Assembly: GCA_027487575.1 (NCBI GenBank)
Contig: JAIYDJ010000087.1
Location: forward strand, 1-64,000
From: Rhodobacter sp.
GTDB taxonomy: Bacteria > Pseudomonadota > Alphaproteobacteria > Rhodobacterales > Rhodobacteraceae
Length of the DNA stretch: 64,000 nucleotides
Direction: 5' to 3'
The notes beneath the pieces are model-generated. The model saw only the letters and a program-made list of their open reading frames with translations, had not been told where the DNA came from and did not search any database. The position numbers were made by a program, and so were the translations under genes. Below, piece by piece: positions 54,440 through 63,218 of this stretch. Every line of letters begins with the position of its first letter. The first letter of the stretch is position 1.

Positions 54440-55207
54440 ATGAACTTCAGATCCCTGATCGCCGCAGCCCTGCTGCTGGCAACGCCCGTCGCAGCCCAGG
54501 AAGTGAAGATCGGCATTGCCGCCGAGGCCTATCCACCCTTCGCCAGCCCCGATGCCAGCGGCAACTGGGTCGGCTGGGAAGTGGATTTCATCAACGCCAT
54601 GTGCGCGGCGGGTGAGATGCAGTGCGTCATCACTCCGGTCGCGTGGGACGGCATCATTCCGTCGCTGACCTCGGGGCAGATCGACGTCATCATGGCCTCG
54701 ATGTCGATCACCGAGGAACGGATGAAGACGATCAGCTTTTCGGACAAGTACTACAACACCCCCACCGTGATCATCGGGGCCAAGGGTGTCGACATGCCGC
54801 CGACGCCCGAAGGGCTGGCGGGCAAGATCATCGGCGTGCAGGCGTCCACCGTTCATGCCGACTATGTCGAGAAATACTTCGCGCCGACCGCCGCCGAAGT
54901 GAAAATCTACCAGACGCAGGACGAGGCGAACCAGGACCTTGCCGCCGGGCGGATCGACGCGATCCAAGCCGACAGCATTGCGATGGACGCGTTTCTGGCG
55001 TCCGAAGCCGGTGCGGCCTGCTGTGATCTGAAGGGGTCGGTCGCGGATGACCCGGCGATCCTCGGGCTTGGCGTGGGTGCCGGTGTGCGCAAGGAAGACA
55101 CCGAACTGGTGGCCAAGATCAACGCCGCGATTGCCAAGGTGATCGCCGACGGGACCTATGATTCGATCACGGCAAACTACTTTGCGTCGTCGATCTACGG
55201 CGGCTGA
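54440..55207 (+). CDS. Polar/basic amino acid periplasmic binding protein
   Basis: 255 residues with signal peptide (MNFRSLIAAALLLATPVAAQ). Family 3 binding-protein motifs are KIGIAAEAYPPFASPDASGNWVGWEVDF, IIPSLTSGQIDVIMASMSITEERMKTISFSDKYYNTP and GVQASTVHADYVEKYF. The ligand Arg and Asp positions fit the lysine/arginine/ornithine group. The neighbouring arginine enzymes favour arginine or a methylated arginine. AAGGAGA precedes the start. Confidence 0.92.
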   Translation: MNFRSLIAAALLLATPVAAQEVKIGIAAEAYPPFASPDASGNWVGWEVDFINAMCAAGEMQCVITPVAWDGIIPSLTSGQIDVIMASMSITEERMKTISFSDKYYNTPTVIIGAKGVDMPPTPEGLAGKIIGVQASTVHADYVEKYFAPTAAEVKIYQTQDEANQDLAAGRIDAIQADSIAMDAFLASEAGAACCDLKGSVADDPAILGLGVGAGVRKEDTELVAKINAAIAKVIADGTYDSITANYFASSIYGG

Positions 55208-55328
55208 CAAAGTGACCCGCTGGGGTGCCACGCCGGCGGGCCTTTCCAATTCCATCCGTCCCGCACGGCAGGGAATGGCACGCAGACCGTTGGTTCGCCT
55301 CGCGCAGACCGTGGTGCATAGTGCTGAC

Positions 55329-55359
55329 CCGACCCCTTCCCGTCTGCGGAAGGGGTCGG
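55329..55359 (+). terminator. Stem-loop between binding-protein and permease genes
   Basis: Perfect 12-base arms CCGACCCCTTCC and GGAAGGGGTCGG with a 7-base loop, within the 189-base gap in the importer operon. No T-tract follows. It is more likely an mRNA stability or attenuation element than a complete terminator. Confidence 0.65.
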
Positions 55360-55396
55360 CAGCCCGCGCCGCGCCGACGCGCCCCGGGTGCGGGGC

Positions 55397-56122
55397 ATGA
55401 GCGTTGCGGCAACGCTTGATCTTCTGGCCTGGTCACCACCGGGCTGGGGGGCTGCGTTGGCGGTGGGGCTTGGCAGGTCCCTGATGATTGCCGTGGGGGC
55501 CTTCGGCCTTGGCCTTCTGATCGGCATCTGCGGTGCCTATGGCAAGCTTTACGGCGGGCCGGTGACCCGCGACCTTCTGGGGATTTACACGACCATCGTG
55601 CGCGCGGTGCCCGAACTGGTGTTGATCCTGATCCTGTATTTCGCCGTCACGTCGTCGCTGAACACGCTGCTGCTTGCCTGGGGCTTCGAGCGTGTGCAGA
55701 TTTCCGGCTTTGTCGCCGGGATCGCCGTGCTGGGCGTCGTACAGGGGGCCTATGCAACAGAAATCCTGCGCGGGGCGATCCTTTCGGTGCCGCCCGGCCA
55801 GATCGAGGCCGCCCGCGCCATGGGCATGCCGCCCCTGACACTGGCCTGGCGGGTGACCTTTCCGCAGATGCTTGCCGCGGCGGTGCCCGGCCTTGCGAAC
55901 CTGTGGCTCATCGCCACCAAGGACACGGCACTGCTTGCCGTGGTGGGCTTTGCCGAACTGACACTGGTAACCCGTCAGGCGGCCAGCACGACCAAGGCCT
56001 TCTTCACCTTCTTCATGGCGGCGGGTGTTCTGTACCTTGTCGTGTCGATCCTCTCGACCCTGATGTTCAACCGGATCGAGGCTTGGGCACGGCGCGGCCA
56101 GGTCCGTCAGGAGGGGCGCTGA
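55397..56122 (+). CDS. Amino acid ABC importer permease (HisQ-like)
   Basis: 241 residues from the ATG at 55397. Membrane segments begin at WGAALAVGLGRSLMIAVGAFGLGLLIG; the EAA-type loop is PPGQIEAARAMGMPPLTLAWRVTFPQML, and IYTTIVRAVPELVLILILYFA is typical of HisQ/GlnP. It pairs with the HisM-like subunit encoded next, with which it shares one base. Confidence 0.93.
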   Translation: MSVAATLDLLAWSPPGWGAALAVGLGRSLMIAVGAFGLGLLIGICGAYGKLYGGPVTRDLLGIYTTIVRAVPELVLILILYFAVTSSLNTLLLAWGFERVQISGFVAGIAVLGVVQGAYATEILRGAILSVPPGQIEAARAMGMPPLTLAWRVTFPQMLAAAVPGLANLWLIATKDTALLAVVGFAELTLVTRQAASTTKAFFTFFMAAGVLYLVVSILSTLMFNRIEAWARRGQVRQEGR

Positions 56123-56898
56123 TGCGCGGGTTCTGGGTGCCACGCCGCATCGTGATGGCCGTGATTGCGGGGCTTCTGGTCTTGTGGTGCGCGATGGCAC
56201 TGAACTGGACGTGGCTTGCAGACCCGAAATATCAGGCGCTGATCGTGCGGGGCATCTGGACCACGGGCTGGCTTTTGGTCGTGACCATGGTGCTGGGCAT
56301 GCTTCTGGCAATTCCGCTTGGCTTAGCGCAGGCCGCAGGGCCGTGGTGGCTGGCGCAGCCCGCTGCCGGTTTCTGCGGGCTGATCAGGGGCACGCCGCTG
56401 CTGCTGCAACTGTGGCTTCTGTACTACGGGATCGGCTCGCTGTTCCCGTCGATCCCGTGGATCCGCCAATCCGACCTGTGGCCGATCCTGCGGCAGGCCT
56501 GGCCCTATGCCGTGCTGGCGCTGACGATGTCGGTGGCCGGGTATTCCGGCGAAGTGATGCGCGGGGCCTTCAAGGGCGTGCCCTATGGCCAACTGGAGGC
56601 GGCGAAGGCGATGGGCATGCCGCGCCTGACCATCTTCCGGCGGATCTGGCTGCCGCAGGCGTTCCACCGCGTCCTGCCGACCCTTGGGGGCGAGACGGTG
56701 CTGACGCTGAAGGCAACCCCGCTGGTCGCCACCATCACGGTGGTGGACATCTACGCGGTGTCCTCGCGTGTGCGTCAGGACACCTTCATCGTCTATGAAC
56801 CGTTGCTGCTGCTGGCTGTGGTCTACATGGCGATTGCCGGGGTGATCGTGCTGCTGTTCCGCTGGCTTGAATCGCTGGTGCCCCAGAAACGGGTCTGA
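56122..56898 (+). CDS. Amino acid ABC importer permease (HisM-like)
   Basis: 258 residues. Segments include IRGTPLLLQLWLLYYGIGSLFPSIPWI and the EAA loop PYGQLEAAKAMGMPRLTIFRRIWLPQAF. HisM-type subunits are the slightly longer partner, as here. It ends the importer operon 21 bases before the convergent sensor kinase gene; a short GGCCGG/CCGGCC stem (56910-56928) spans the junction. Confidence 0.93.
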   Translation: MRGFWVPRRIVMAVIAGLLVLWCAMALNWTWLADPKYQALIVRGIWTTGWLLVVTMVLGMLLAIPLGLAQAAGPWWLAQPAAGFCGLIRGTPLLLQLWLLYYGIGSLFPSIPWIRQSDLWPILRQAWPYAVLALTMSVAGYSGEVMRGAFKGVPYGQLEAAKAMGMPRLTIFRRIWLPQAFHRVLPTLGGETVLTLKATPLVATITVVDIYAVSSRVRQDTFIVYEPLLLLAVVYMAIAGVIVLLFRWLESLVPQKRV

Positions 56899-56919
56899 AT
56901 GGTCCGGCAGGCCGGGCTT

Positions 56920-59900
56920 TCACCGGCCGGGGGTCACGCCTTGCGCCTGATCCAGACAGCGGGCAATTTCGGCAACCAGCATCTCGGGACCGACCGGTTT
57001 GCCCAGCAAAGGGGCCGATTGCAGGATGAGAGGTTGCTGTTCGCGCGAATAGCCGGATGTGGCGACAAAGGGCGTTCCCCGCCGCAACAGCTCGCGCGCG
57101 ACGGGTTCGGATGTCTCGGTGCCCAGGTTTGTGTCCACCACGGCGGCATCGCACCCGATTTGTCCAAGCAGCGCAAGGGCCTGGGAAACCGAGTTGGCCG
57201 GGCCGACCACAACATAGCCCGCGTCCGACAGTGTCTGGGCAAAATCCATCGCGATCAGGGGATCATCCTCGACCACCAGAATGCGGCGCCCGGTTCCAAG
57301 GCTGGCTGTCGCGGCGGCATGATCGCCATTCGACCGACCCATCGGCACCGCGGCGCTTTCGATCAATCCGTCCGCCGCGCAACTCAGCCCCCAGACAAGT
57401 CCGGTCGGGTGAAAGTCGATGTGCGCGTCGCAGCCGAGGCTCATCCGCAGCATGCCGTCGATGATGGTCGAACCGAACCCGCGGCGCGTGGGTGGAACGA
57501 CCGTCGGGCCTCCGCTTTCGATCCAAGACATCACGAACTGCGTCTGACCCGCATCTCCCGGCTGCAAGTGCCAGCCGATGTTCACGCGACCGATGGCGTT
57601 CGACAGCGACCCGTACTTGGCGGCATTGGTGGCAAGTTCGTGCAGGGCCAGACCAAGTGTCTGCGATCCCGCGGCCGTTATCTTGACCGGAGGTCCGCTG
57701 ATCGTGATGCGTGCCTCGTGGTCATCGCCGAAGTGCGCGAGTTGCGAGCGGACAAGCTCGGCAAGCTGCACGGCCCGCCATTCGCTTTTCACCAGCAGGT
57801 CCTGACCGGCAGACAGGGCGCTGATGCGCTGTCCGAACCGTGCGATGAAATCCTCGGGCTGCGTCGTCACGGTGCGCCGGGCAATCGCCTGCACCAGCGA
57901 CAGCATGTTCTTCGCGCGATGGTTGACCTCGCCCATCAGCAGCTTGATGTGTTCTTCCTGCCGCTGTTTTTCCGAGAAATCGTAGAAATGGCACACCACT
58001 CCGGGGCGGCCGTCCGGCAGGATCACACGCTCGATCTTCCAGTCGTAGGCTTCGGTCGCATCGACCTCGGCACGACGTTCGATCAGTTGCGCCTTGTGGG
58101 GATCGCCCGTCGCCAGCGTGTGGCGGAACCGCGAGACGATGTCCTGCGCCACTTCCTCCGGCCAGATGGCATGAATGACCTCGCTGAAATCGCGTCCGAT
58201 CAGCGGTTTTACACCGTGAAACCCCTTGATTGCGCCTTCGCTGATCTGGATCATGCGGAAGTCGGCGTCGACCAGATAGGTGCCGAACGGTGAACGGTCG
58301 ATCAGGTTTCGGAAGGTGTCATGCGCAATCTGCAGGCGGTCTTCGGCGCGGGCGCGTTCGACCGCCGCCCAGGTGCGTTCGGCAACCTCGTGTTGCAACG
58401 CCTTTTCCACCTCGGTCCAGCGGCGCGGTTCGGGGCTTGCCGTGGTGAACAGCGCCACCAGACGGCCATCGCGCCACAGCGGAACCGCCGATCCCGAGTG
58501 TATCCCGAAGGCGGTCAGGGCATCGGCGCGCGCGTCGGGCAGGTGGGCGGGGTCATCGAAAAACTCTGCCCCCCCTTGCGGCACCCCGAACGGTCCATGG
58601 TCCGACAGGCGGCCGGTGTCCGGCAGGGCCGCGGGCAGCCACCCGTCGCTGTACCGGCCCAAGGCATGAAACTGGTCGCCGTCCGGGTCGATGATCAGGT
58701 ACTGGGCAAGAGGCAGCCCGCAGTGGCGCGCAAACAGTTCGGCAGCGACGGAAACGGCCGTCGTCACATCGCGGGCAGTGCGAAGCCGGTCGCTCAACAC
58801 CAGCAACAGCTTTTGCTGACGATCACTTTCGCGCAGGCGGTCCTCGGCATCCAGACGTTCCGTCATGTCCAGCACGACGGCAAGCAGACCGCGATAGGTG
58901 CCGTCCGCGTCGCGCAATGCCGAGACGTTGCTGCTGCAGCGGACCATCACGCCGTCCTTGCGGCGATAGTTCTTCTCGATCTGAAAGTCCGGTCCGCCTT
59001 TGGCCAGCCTGTCCACCGCGGCCAGGGTTGCCGCCACGCTGGTGGGATGGGTCAGGTCGACCACGTTCATTCCGCGCATTTCAGGCTCGCTGTAACCCAG
59101 CATCTCGCACCAGCGGCTGTTGAAGAACACGATGCGGCCATCGGCATCGGTCTGCACGATCCCGGCGGGAGACTGATTGAGAATGCCCTTGAGCCGCGTT
59201 TCGCTGTCGCGCAGCGCGGCTTCGGCGTGTTTGCGCGCAGAGATGTCGACGCACATCCCGAACCATTCGAGAATGACCCCGTCCCGATGGATCGGAACGG
59301 CCTGCACGCGCATCCAGCGCCATGCCCCGTCATGGCGGCGGATGCGATGTTCGCTGTTGAACGGGACATTGCGGGAAACGGCATCGGTCCACCGGGCAGT
59401 CGCGGCACCGGCGTCGTCCGGATGCACGGCACGGAGCCAGCCATCGCCCAGCGTCTCGGTCGCGGACAGACCGGTGAAGGCCTGCCATGACGGCTGCGGT
59501 TTGTCCTGAAACCCCGAAGGCGGGCAGGACCAGGTCACGGCGCTGGTAGTCTCGATGGCGGTGCGATAGCGATGTTCGCTTTCCTGCAGCGCCGCGTCGG
59601 CCCGTTTTCGTTCGGTGATGTCATACGCGGTCGACAGGATGCCTTCGATCCGGCCTTCGGCATTTCGGCGCGGCCGGACCGTCAGATGGAAGTGACTGGG
59701 GTCCTGACCGGGCGCTGCGACGGTCACTTCCTGGCTTGCGGACTGACCGGTCGCCAGCACCCTTTTCTTCAGGCTGATCAGATGCGGAGCGACGGCCCCA
59801 TCCATGAGATCGGCATCGGTCTTGCCCAGGACGAAACCGGCGTCATGCCCCAGCGCCGGATTGCAGATCCACGTGTAGCGCAGATCAGGATCCTGTTCAA

Positions 59901-60864
59901 AAACGGTGATCGGCGACCCCGCAAGGGCAAAACGAAACCGGTTTTCGCTTTCCGCCAGCGCCAGTTCCCCGTGCTTGCGCTGCGTGATGTCCAGCGCGAC
60001 GCCGATGGCCTGGCGTGCGCCCCCGTTTTCGTCCCGCAGAAAGACGGTGTCGGTGCTCATGTACCAGCGCCAGTTTTCCGACTTGTCCTTCATCCGGTAT
60101 TCAAGCGACGCCGTTTCTCCGGGCTTCAACCGGCGGACACCCGCGAGGTGATCCTTGAACCGCGGCTGATCATCGGGGTGCATCAGCCTTTGCGCCGCAT
60201 CCGGCCCCATTTGCGCAATCTCGTCGGAACTGTACGACCCCTCGAAGGTGTTATTCACATAGACGGTCCGGTTTTCGTCCAGATCATAGATGTAAAGAAC
60301 GCCCGGCAGCACATCGATGATCCTGCCGAGGAAGTGCTGATGCGCGCGCGATTCCGCCTCGACCTTCCGGCGACGGGTGACATCGCGGATGTTGAACTGG
60401 ATCACCGTCCGGAAGTCTTCTTCGTACCGGTTTGCCACAACCTCGACGTCACGCGTCACGCCGTCCGCGGTTTGCAGCGGCAGGTTTTCATAGCGCACCT
60501 GCCCTGACGCGATCAGCGTTTCAAGCATGGTCTGGCGGGCCTGGGCTTCGGTGAACAATCCAAGCTGGAAAACCTCCATACCGACAAGATCGGCAAGCGG
60601 GTATCCAAGCAAGGCGATCATGAACGGATTGGCGTCGATGATCTTGCGGGTTTCAAGGTCGACGATCAGAATCCCGTCCTGTGCTGCTTCGAAAAGACGC
60701 CGGTAGCGAAGCTCGGAAACCACCTTGTCGTTCTCCAGCGGTCTTGATGACAGCGCGTCCTGAAGCTGCCGTTCCACGGCGTGCAGGCGGCGGCGCAGTT
60801 CCGCGTTCTCCTCCAACATGCCGATGGGTCCCTGCATTTCTGTCACCTGCCGCCTGAGGGTCAT
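56920..60864 (-). CDS. Multi-PAS/GAF HWE-family hybrid sensor histidine kinase with C-terminal receiver
   Basis: 1314 residues from the ATG at 60864, chosen because it overlaps the stop of a small upstream gene (ATGA). After a short coiled coil come about five PAS domains (for example RYRRLFEAAQDGILIVDLETR and ILNQSPAGIVQTDADG), a GAF domain (LLLVLSDRLRTARDVTTAVSVA) and another PAS. The HWE kinase core follows with the H-box GEVNHRAKNMLSLVQAIARR. A receiver domain ends the protein (ILVVEDDPLIAMDFA, AAVVDTNLG). No membrane segment is present, so it senses cytoplasmic signals. Its output partner is not in the window. Confidence 0.9.
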   Translation of the reverse strand: MTLRRQVTEMQGPIGMLEENAELRRRLHAVERQLQDALSSRPLENDKVVSELRYRRLFEAAQDGILIVDLETRKIIDANPFMIALLGYPLADLVGMEVFQLGLFTEAQARQTMLETLIASGQVRYENLPLQTADGVTRDVEVVANRYEEDFRTVIQFNIRDVTRRRKVEAESRAHQHFLGRIIDVLPGVLYIYDLDENRTVYVNNTFEGSYSSDEIAQMGPDAAQRLMHPDDQPRFKDHLAGVRRLKPGETASLEYRMKDKSENWRWYMSTDTVFLRDENGGARQAIGVALDITQRKHGELALAESENRFRFALAGSPITVFEQDPDLRYTWICNPALGHDAGFVLGKTDADLMDGAVAPHLISLKKRVLATGQSASQEVTVAAPGQDPSHFHLTVRPRRNAEGRIEGILSTAYDITERKRADAALQESEHRYRTAIETTSAVTWSCPPSGFQDKPQPSWQAFTGLSATETLGDGWLRAVHPDDAGAATARWTDAVSRNVPFNSEHRIRRHDGAWRWMRVQAVPIHRDGVILEWFGMCVDISARKHAEAALRDSETRLKGILNQSPAGIVQTDADGRIVFFNSRWCEMLGYSEPEMRGMNVVDLTHPTSVAATLAAVDRLAKGGPDFQIEKNYRRKDGVMVRCSSNVSALRDADGTYRGLLAVVLDMTERLDAEDRLRESDRQQKLLLVLSDRLRTARDVTTAVSVAAELFARHCGLPLAQYLIIDPDGDQFHALGRYSDGWLPAALPDTGRLSDHGPFGVPQGGAEFFDDPAHLPDARADALTAFGIHSGSAVPLWRDGRLVALFTTASPEPRRWTEVEKALQHEVAERTWAAVERARAEDRLQIAHDTFRNLIDRSPFGTYLVDADFRMIQISEGAIKGFHGVKPLIGRDFSEVIHAIWPEEVAQDIVSRFRHTLATGDPHKAQLIERRAEVDATEAYDWKIERVILPDGRPGVVCHFYDFSEKQRQEEHIKLLMGEVNHRAKNMLSLVQAIARRTVTTQPEDFIARFGQRISALSAGQDLLVKSEWRAVQLAELVRSQLAHFGDDHEARITISGPPVKITAAGSQTLGLALHELATNAAKYGSLSNAIGRVNIGWHLQPGDAGQTQFVMSWIESGGPTVVPPTRRGFGSTIIDGMLRMSLGCDAHIDFHPTGLVWGLSCAADGLIESAAVPMGRSNGDHAAATASLGTGRRILVVEDDPLIAMDFAQTLSDAGYVVVGPANSVSQALALLGQIGCDAAVVDTNLGTETSEPVARELLRRGTPFVATSGYSREQQPLILQSAPLLGKPVGPEMLVAEIARCLDQAQGVTPGR

Positions 60865-60989
60865 TCGACCCTTTTGCTGAGTTCGCCAACCGGCGCCCAA
60901 TGGATCGCGATACAACAGGTGGCGCCCTGATAGATCATCTCAGGGTTGAACAATGTCCGGCGGCTTGCGTCAATGATTTCGATGCTCAT
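60861..60989 (-). CDS. Small 42-residue protein gene coupled to the HWE kinase
   Basis: An ATG at 60989 (complement) has a perfect GAGGAG 5 bases upstream (60995-61000). The 42-codon frame begins MSIEIIDASRRTLFNPEMIY, has a Cys-Cys pair near residues 24-25 and a stop sharing ATGA with the kinase start. I do not recognise the product. It could be a regulatory partner of the kinase or a translated leader that sets kinase translation. The strong ribosome site and exact coupling are the evidence that it is translated. Confidence 0.65.
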   Translation of the reverse strand: MSIEIIDASRRTLFNPEMIYQGATCCIAIHWAPVGELSKRVE

Positions 60990-61299
60990 CGTCACTCCTC
61001 GCTTGGACAGAAAGGGTGTGTGATCTCGACTCGGTCACGCCTGTGGATAAGGAAAAATCATATTTTTGAAGTTTTGCCTATCCCCTGCCGTTTGCCTCCC
61101 TTTCAGATTGCCGGGTCACCTGTGCTGAACGCGGTACAGCAGACGCCCGCTTGCGCAAAATGCTGGCATCGGTTGAAGACAGCGGCGGGCGGTGTGATGC
61201 GGGCACCGGTGAGGGCCATGCCCCGACCTTCGGCTGGACCGGCCGCTTTGTCGCCTTACATCAAGGGGACGCTGAACCTGCCATCCCGGAGCCTGCCGC
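60990..61299. other. Divergent intergenic region, no gene seen
   Basis: 310 bases between the small kinase-linked gene and the DUF427 gene. An AT-rich part near 61049-61075 contains, on the - strand, TATGAT, a good -10 hexamer for the kinase operon, without a matching -35. The rest looks non-coding; open frames here lack ribosome sites. Confidence 0.45.
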
Positions 61300-61773
61300 A
61301 TGACCGATCTGCCGCGCGAAAACGTCCAGTCGTACCCGCGCCCCCCGGCGCTGGAACCGGTGCCGCAGAGCATCATCCTGTGGCTTGGCGGCGTGCGGGT
61401 GGCCGAAACGACCCGCGCCCTGCGCGTGCTCGAGACACACCATGCGCCGACCTACTACCTGCCATTGCAGGACATTCACGCCACCCTGCGCCCGGCCAAG
61501 GGCAGCAGCCTGTGCGAGTGGAAGGGCGTCGCGCGCTACTTCGATGTGCTGGCGGGATCGGCAACAGCCCCCCGCGCCGCCTGGGCCTATGACAGCCCCA
61601 CCGCCGGTTTTGCCGCCTTGTCGGCGCATGTGGCCTTTTATGCCGCCCTGATGGACGAGGCATGGGTTGGCGATCTGCGTGTCATGCCGCAACCGGGCAG
61701 CTTTTACGGCGGTTGGGTGACGTCCAATCTGGATGGACAGATCAAGGGCGGGCCCGGAACGCAGCACTGGTAA
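61300..61773 (+). CDS. DUF427 domain protein
   Basis: 157 residues matching the DUF427 family: ENVQSYPRPPALEPV, ILWLGGVRVAETTRALRVLETHHAPTYYLPLQDI, SLCEWKGVARYFDV and AWAYDSPTAGFAALSAHVAFYAALMDEAWVGDLRV. The family has no established function that I can cite; it is common as a single soluble protein in proteobacteria and actinobacteria. GGAG lies 8-9 bases upstream of the ATG. It is convergent with the LysR gene, 4 bases apart. Confidence 0.88.
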   Translation: MTDLPRENVQSYPRPPALEPVPQSIILWLGGVRVAETTRALRVLETHHAPTYYLPLQDIHATLRPAKGSSLCEWKGVARYFDVLAGSATAPRAAWAYDSPTAGFAALSAHVAFYAALMDEAWVGDLRVMPQPGSFYGGWVTSNLDGQIKGGPGTQHW

Positions 61774-61777
61774 CGGG

Positions 61778-62728
61778 CTACGCCGAAACGATGGTCACCC
61801 CGTGATCCACAAGAATCCCTTCGACGCGGACACGGTACAGGGCAATCGCCCCCACCAGCCAGGCCAGAAACCGGGCTTCGTTTCTTGTCGGATTGCGCCG
61901 CACGGCGCGGCAGATCGCATAGCGTTGGGCGCTGCGCAGGCCCAGCCGGAACGGAGCGACAAGGCGTCCGCTTTGCAGCGCGTCCAGCGCCATGAAGCTG
62001 TCACCGATCGTGATGCCCGATCCGGACAACGCCGCCGACAGGCACATCGACGTGTCATTGAATTTCGAAACCTGCACCTCGGGTCCGGGGTCTGCGACCC
62101 CGCTGAAGGCGAACCAGTCCTTGCGGAGGTCATAGTTGCGGTCGATCAGAAAGCGCGCCGTACTGCGCAACCTGCCGTCGGTCACATGGCGCAGGGCATA
62201 TTCGGGCGTGCACAGCGGCAGGTCGATCCAGTCGCACAGGGTGTCTTCGGTCAGGTCGTTCGACCGGAAGCTGCCCTCGGGTCCGTAAAAAATACGAAAG
62301 CTGAAATTCTCGTCCATCCGCAGGCGGCCGTTGCGTTCGGCCACGATTTCCAGCGCGACGCCGGGATTTTCGACAAGAAAGCTGCCGATGTGGTGGGCCA
62401 GCCAGGACGAGGCAAAGTCGCGGTCGACCAGGATGCGCAACGCATTCGTGCCGTCGCGACCGTCACTGATGTGCTGGTACGTGGCGCTGATCAGATCGAA
62501 CCCCTGCGACAGGCCGGCAGCCAGTTGTCGTCCGGTTTCGGTCAGGGTGGCGTGCGGGCGACCCCGGATGACCAACGCACAGCCGACCAGTTGTTCCAGA
62601 TGCCGTATCTGTTTGCTGATCGCGGGCCGCGTCACGTTCAGCGCCGCCGCCGCGTTAGCAAACCCGCCATGACGCGCGACAAGATCGAAGGCCCGCAAGG
62701 CCGTGAGGGGCAGCATCGGGTTCACCAT
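61778..62728 (-). CDS. LysR-family transcriptional regulator
   Basis: 316 residues from the ATG at 62728; an in-frame TTG lies at 62737. N-terminal helix-turn-helix: LTALRAFDLVARHGGFANAAAALNVTRPAISKQIRHLEQLVG, the GcvA-like subgroup style. A periplasmic-binding-fold effector domain follows. It is divergent from the cupin/GMC genes and is likely their activator. An inverted repeat begins at its start codon. Confidence 0.9.
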   Translation of the reverse strand: MVNPMLPLTALRAFDLVARHGGFANAAAALNVTRPAISKQIRHLEQLVGCALVIRGRPHATLTETGRQLAAGLSQGFDLISATYQHISDGRDGTNALRILVDRDFASSWLAHHIGSFLVENPGVALEIVAERNGRLRMDENFSFRIFYGPEGSFRSNDLTEDTLCDWIDLPLCTPEYALRHVTDGRLRSTARFLIDRNYDLRKDWFAFSGVADPGPEVQVSKFNDTSMCLSAALSGSGITIGDSFMALDALQSGRLVAPFRLGLRSAQRYAICRAVRRNPTRNEARFLAWLVGAIALYRVRVEGILVDHGVTIVSA

Positions 62729-62745
62729 GGTAACCAAAGGTTACC
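62729..62745. promoter_or_regulatory. Perfect inverted repeat at the LysR start (candidate autoregulatory site)
   Basis: GGTAACCAAAGGTTACC has perfect 7-base arms around AAA and abuts the LysR ATG. A bound protein would block LysR translation initiation region transcription and could control the divergent cupin gene 50 bases away. Confidence 0.5.
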
Positions 62746-62794
62746 TTACGCTATATTTGTTCGTTTTGCTGTCAAAGCGGTGTTTTCTACGGTG

Positions 62795-63202
62795 ATGGCA
62801 GCCAGGACAATGGGCCAAGCAACGAAACTGGATGCCAAGCCGATGAAGAACCCGATAAAATTCTCTGCGACCGGTCCGGCGGGCTGGATGGAAAGCGCGA
62901 ATGTGCCTCTGGAAACCGCCCGGCTGATCGCAGGCGATGCGCTGGGGCAGGATCACATCTACTTCCGGCGGGAAACCCCCGGCGTCCGGTCGGGGATCTG
63001 GCGGGCCGAACCCTATACCGATTTCTACGAGGATTATCCCTGCGACGAATTCATGATCGTGCTTGAAGGCTCGGTCACGCTTGAGGGCGACGACTTCGAG
63101 GAAACCTATCGCAAGGGCGACGCCTTTCTGGTGCCGAAAGGCTTTCGCGGGTATTGGAGGCAGACCGAGCCGATGCTGAAATTCTATGTGATGATCGATT
63201 GA
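62795..63202 (+). CDS. Cupin domain protein (ureidoglycine aminohydrolase-like cupin_3)
   Basis: 135 residues if started at ATG 62795; ATGs at 62810 and 62843 are alternatives and no ribosome site decides between them. One barrel with the segments RSGIWRAEPYTDFYEDYPCDEFMIVLEGSVTLEGDDF and YRKGDAFLVPKGFRGYW, typical of the cupin_3 group. This fold often acts on or senses amines and small acids. It precedes the GMC oxidoreductase gene by 16 bases and is divergent from the LysR gene. Confidence 0.85.
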   Translation: MAARTMGQATKLDAKPMKNPIKFSATGPAGWMESANVPLETARLIAGDALGQDHIYFRRETPGVRSGIWRAEPYTDFYEDYPCDEFMIVLEGSVTLEGDDFEETYRKGDAFLVPKGFRGYWRQTEPMLKFYVMID

Positions 63203-63218
63203 TCGGCTGGCCGGAACG

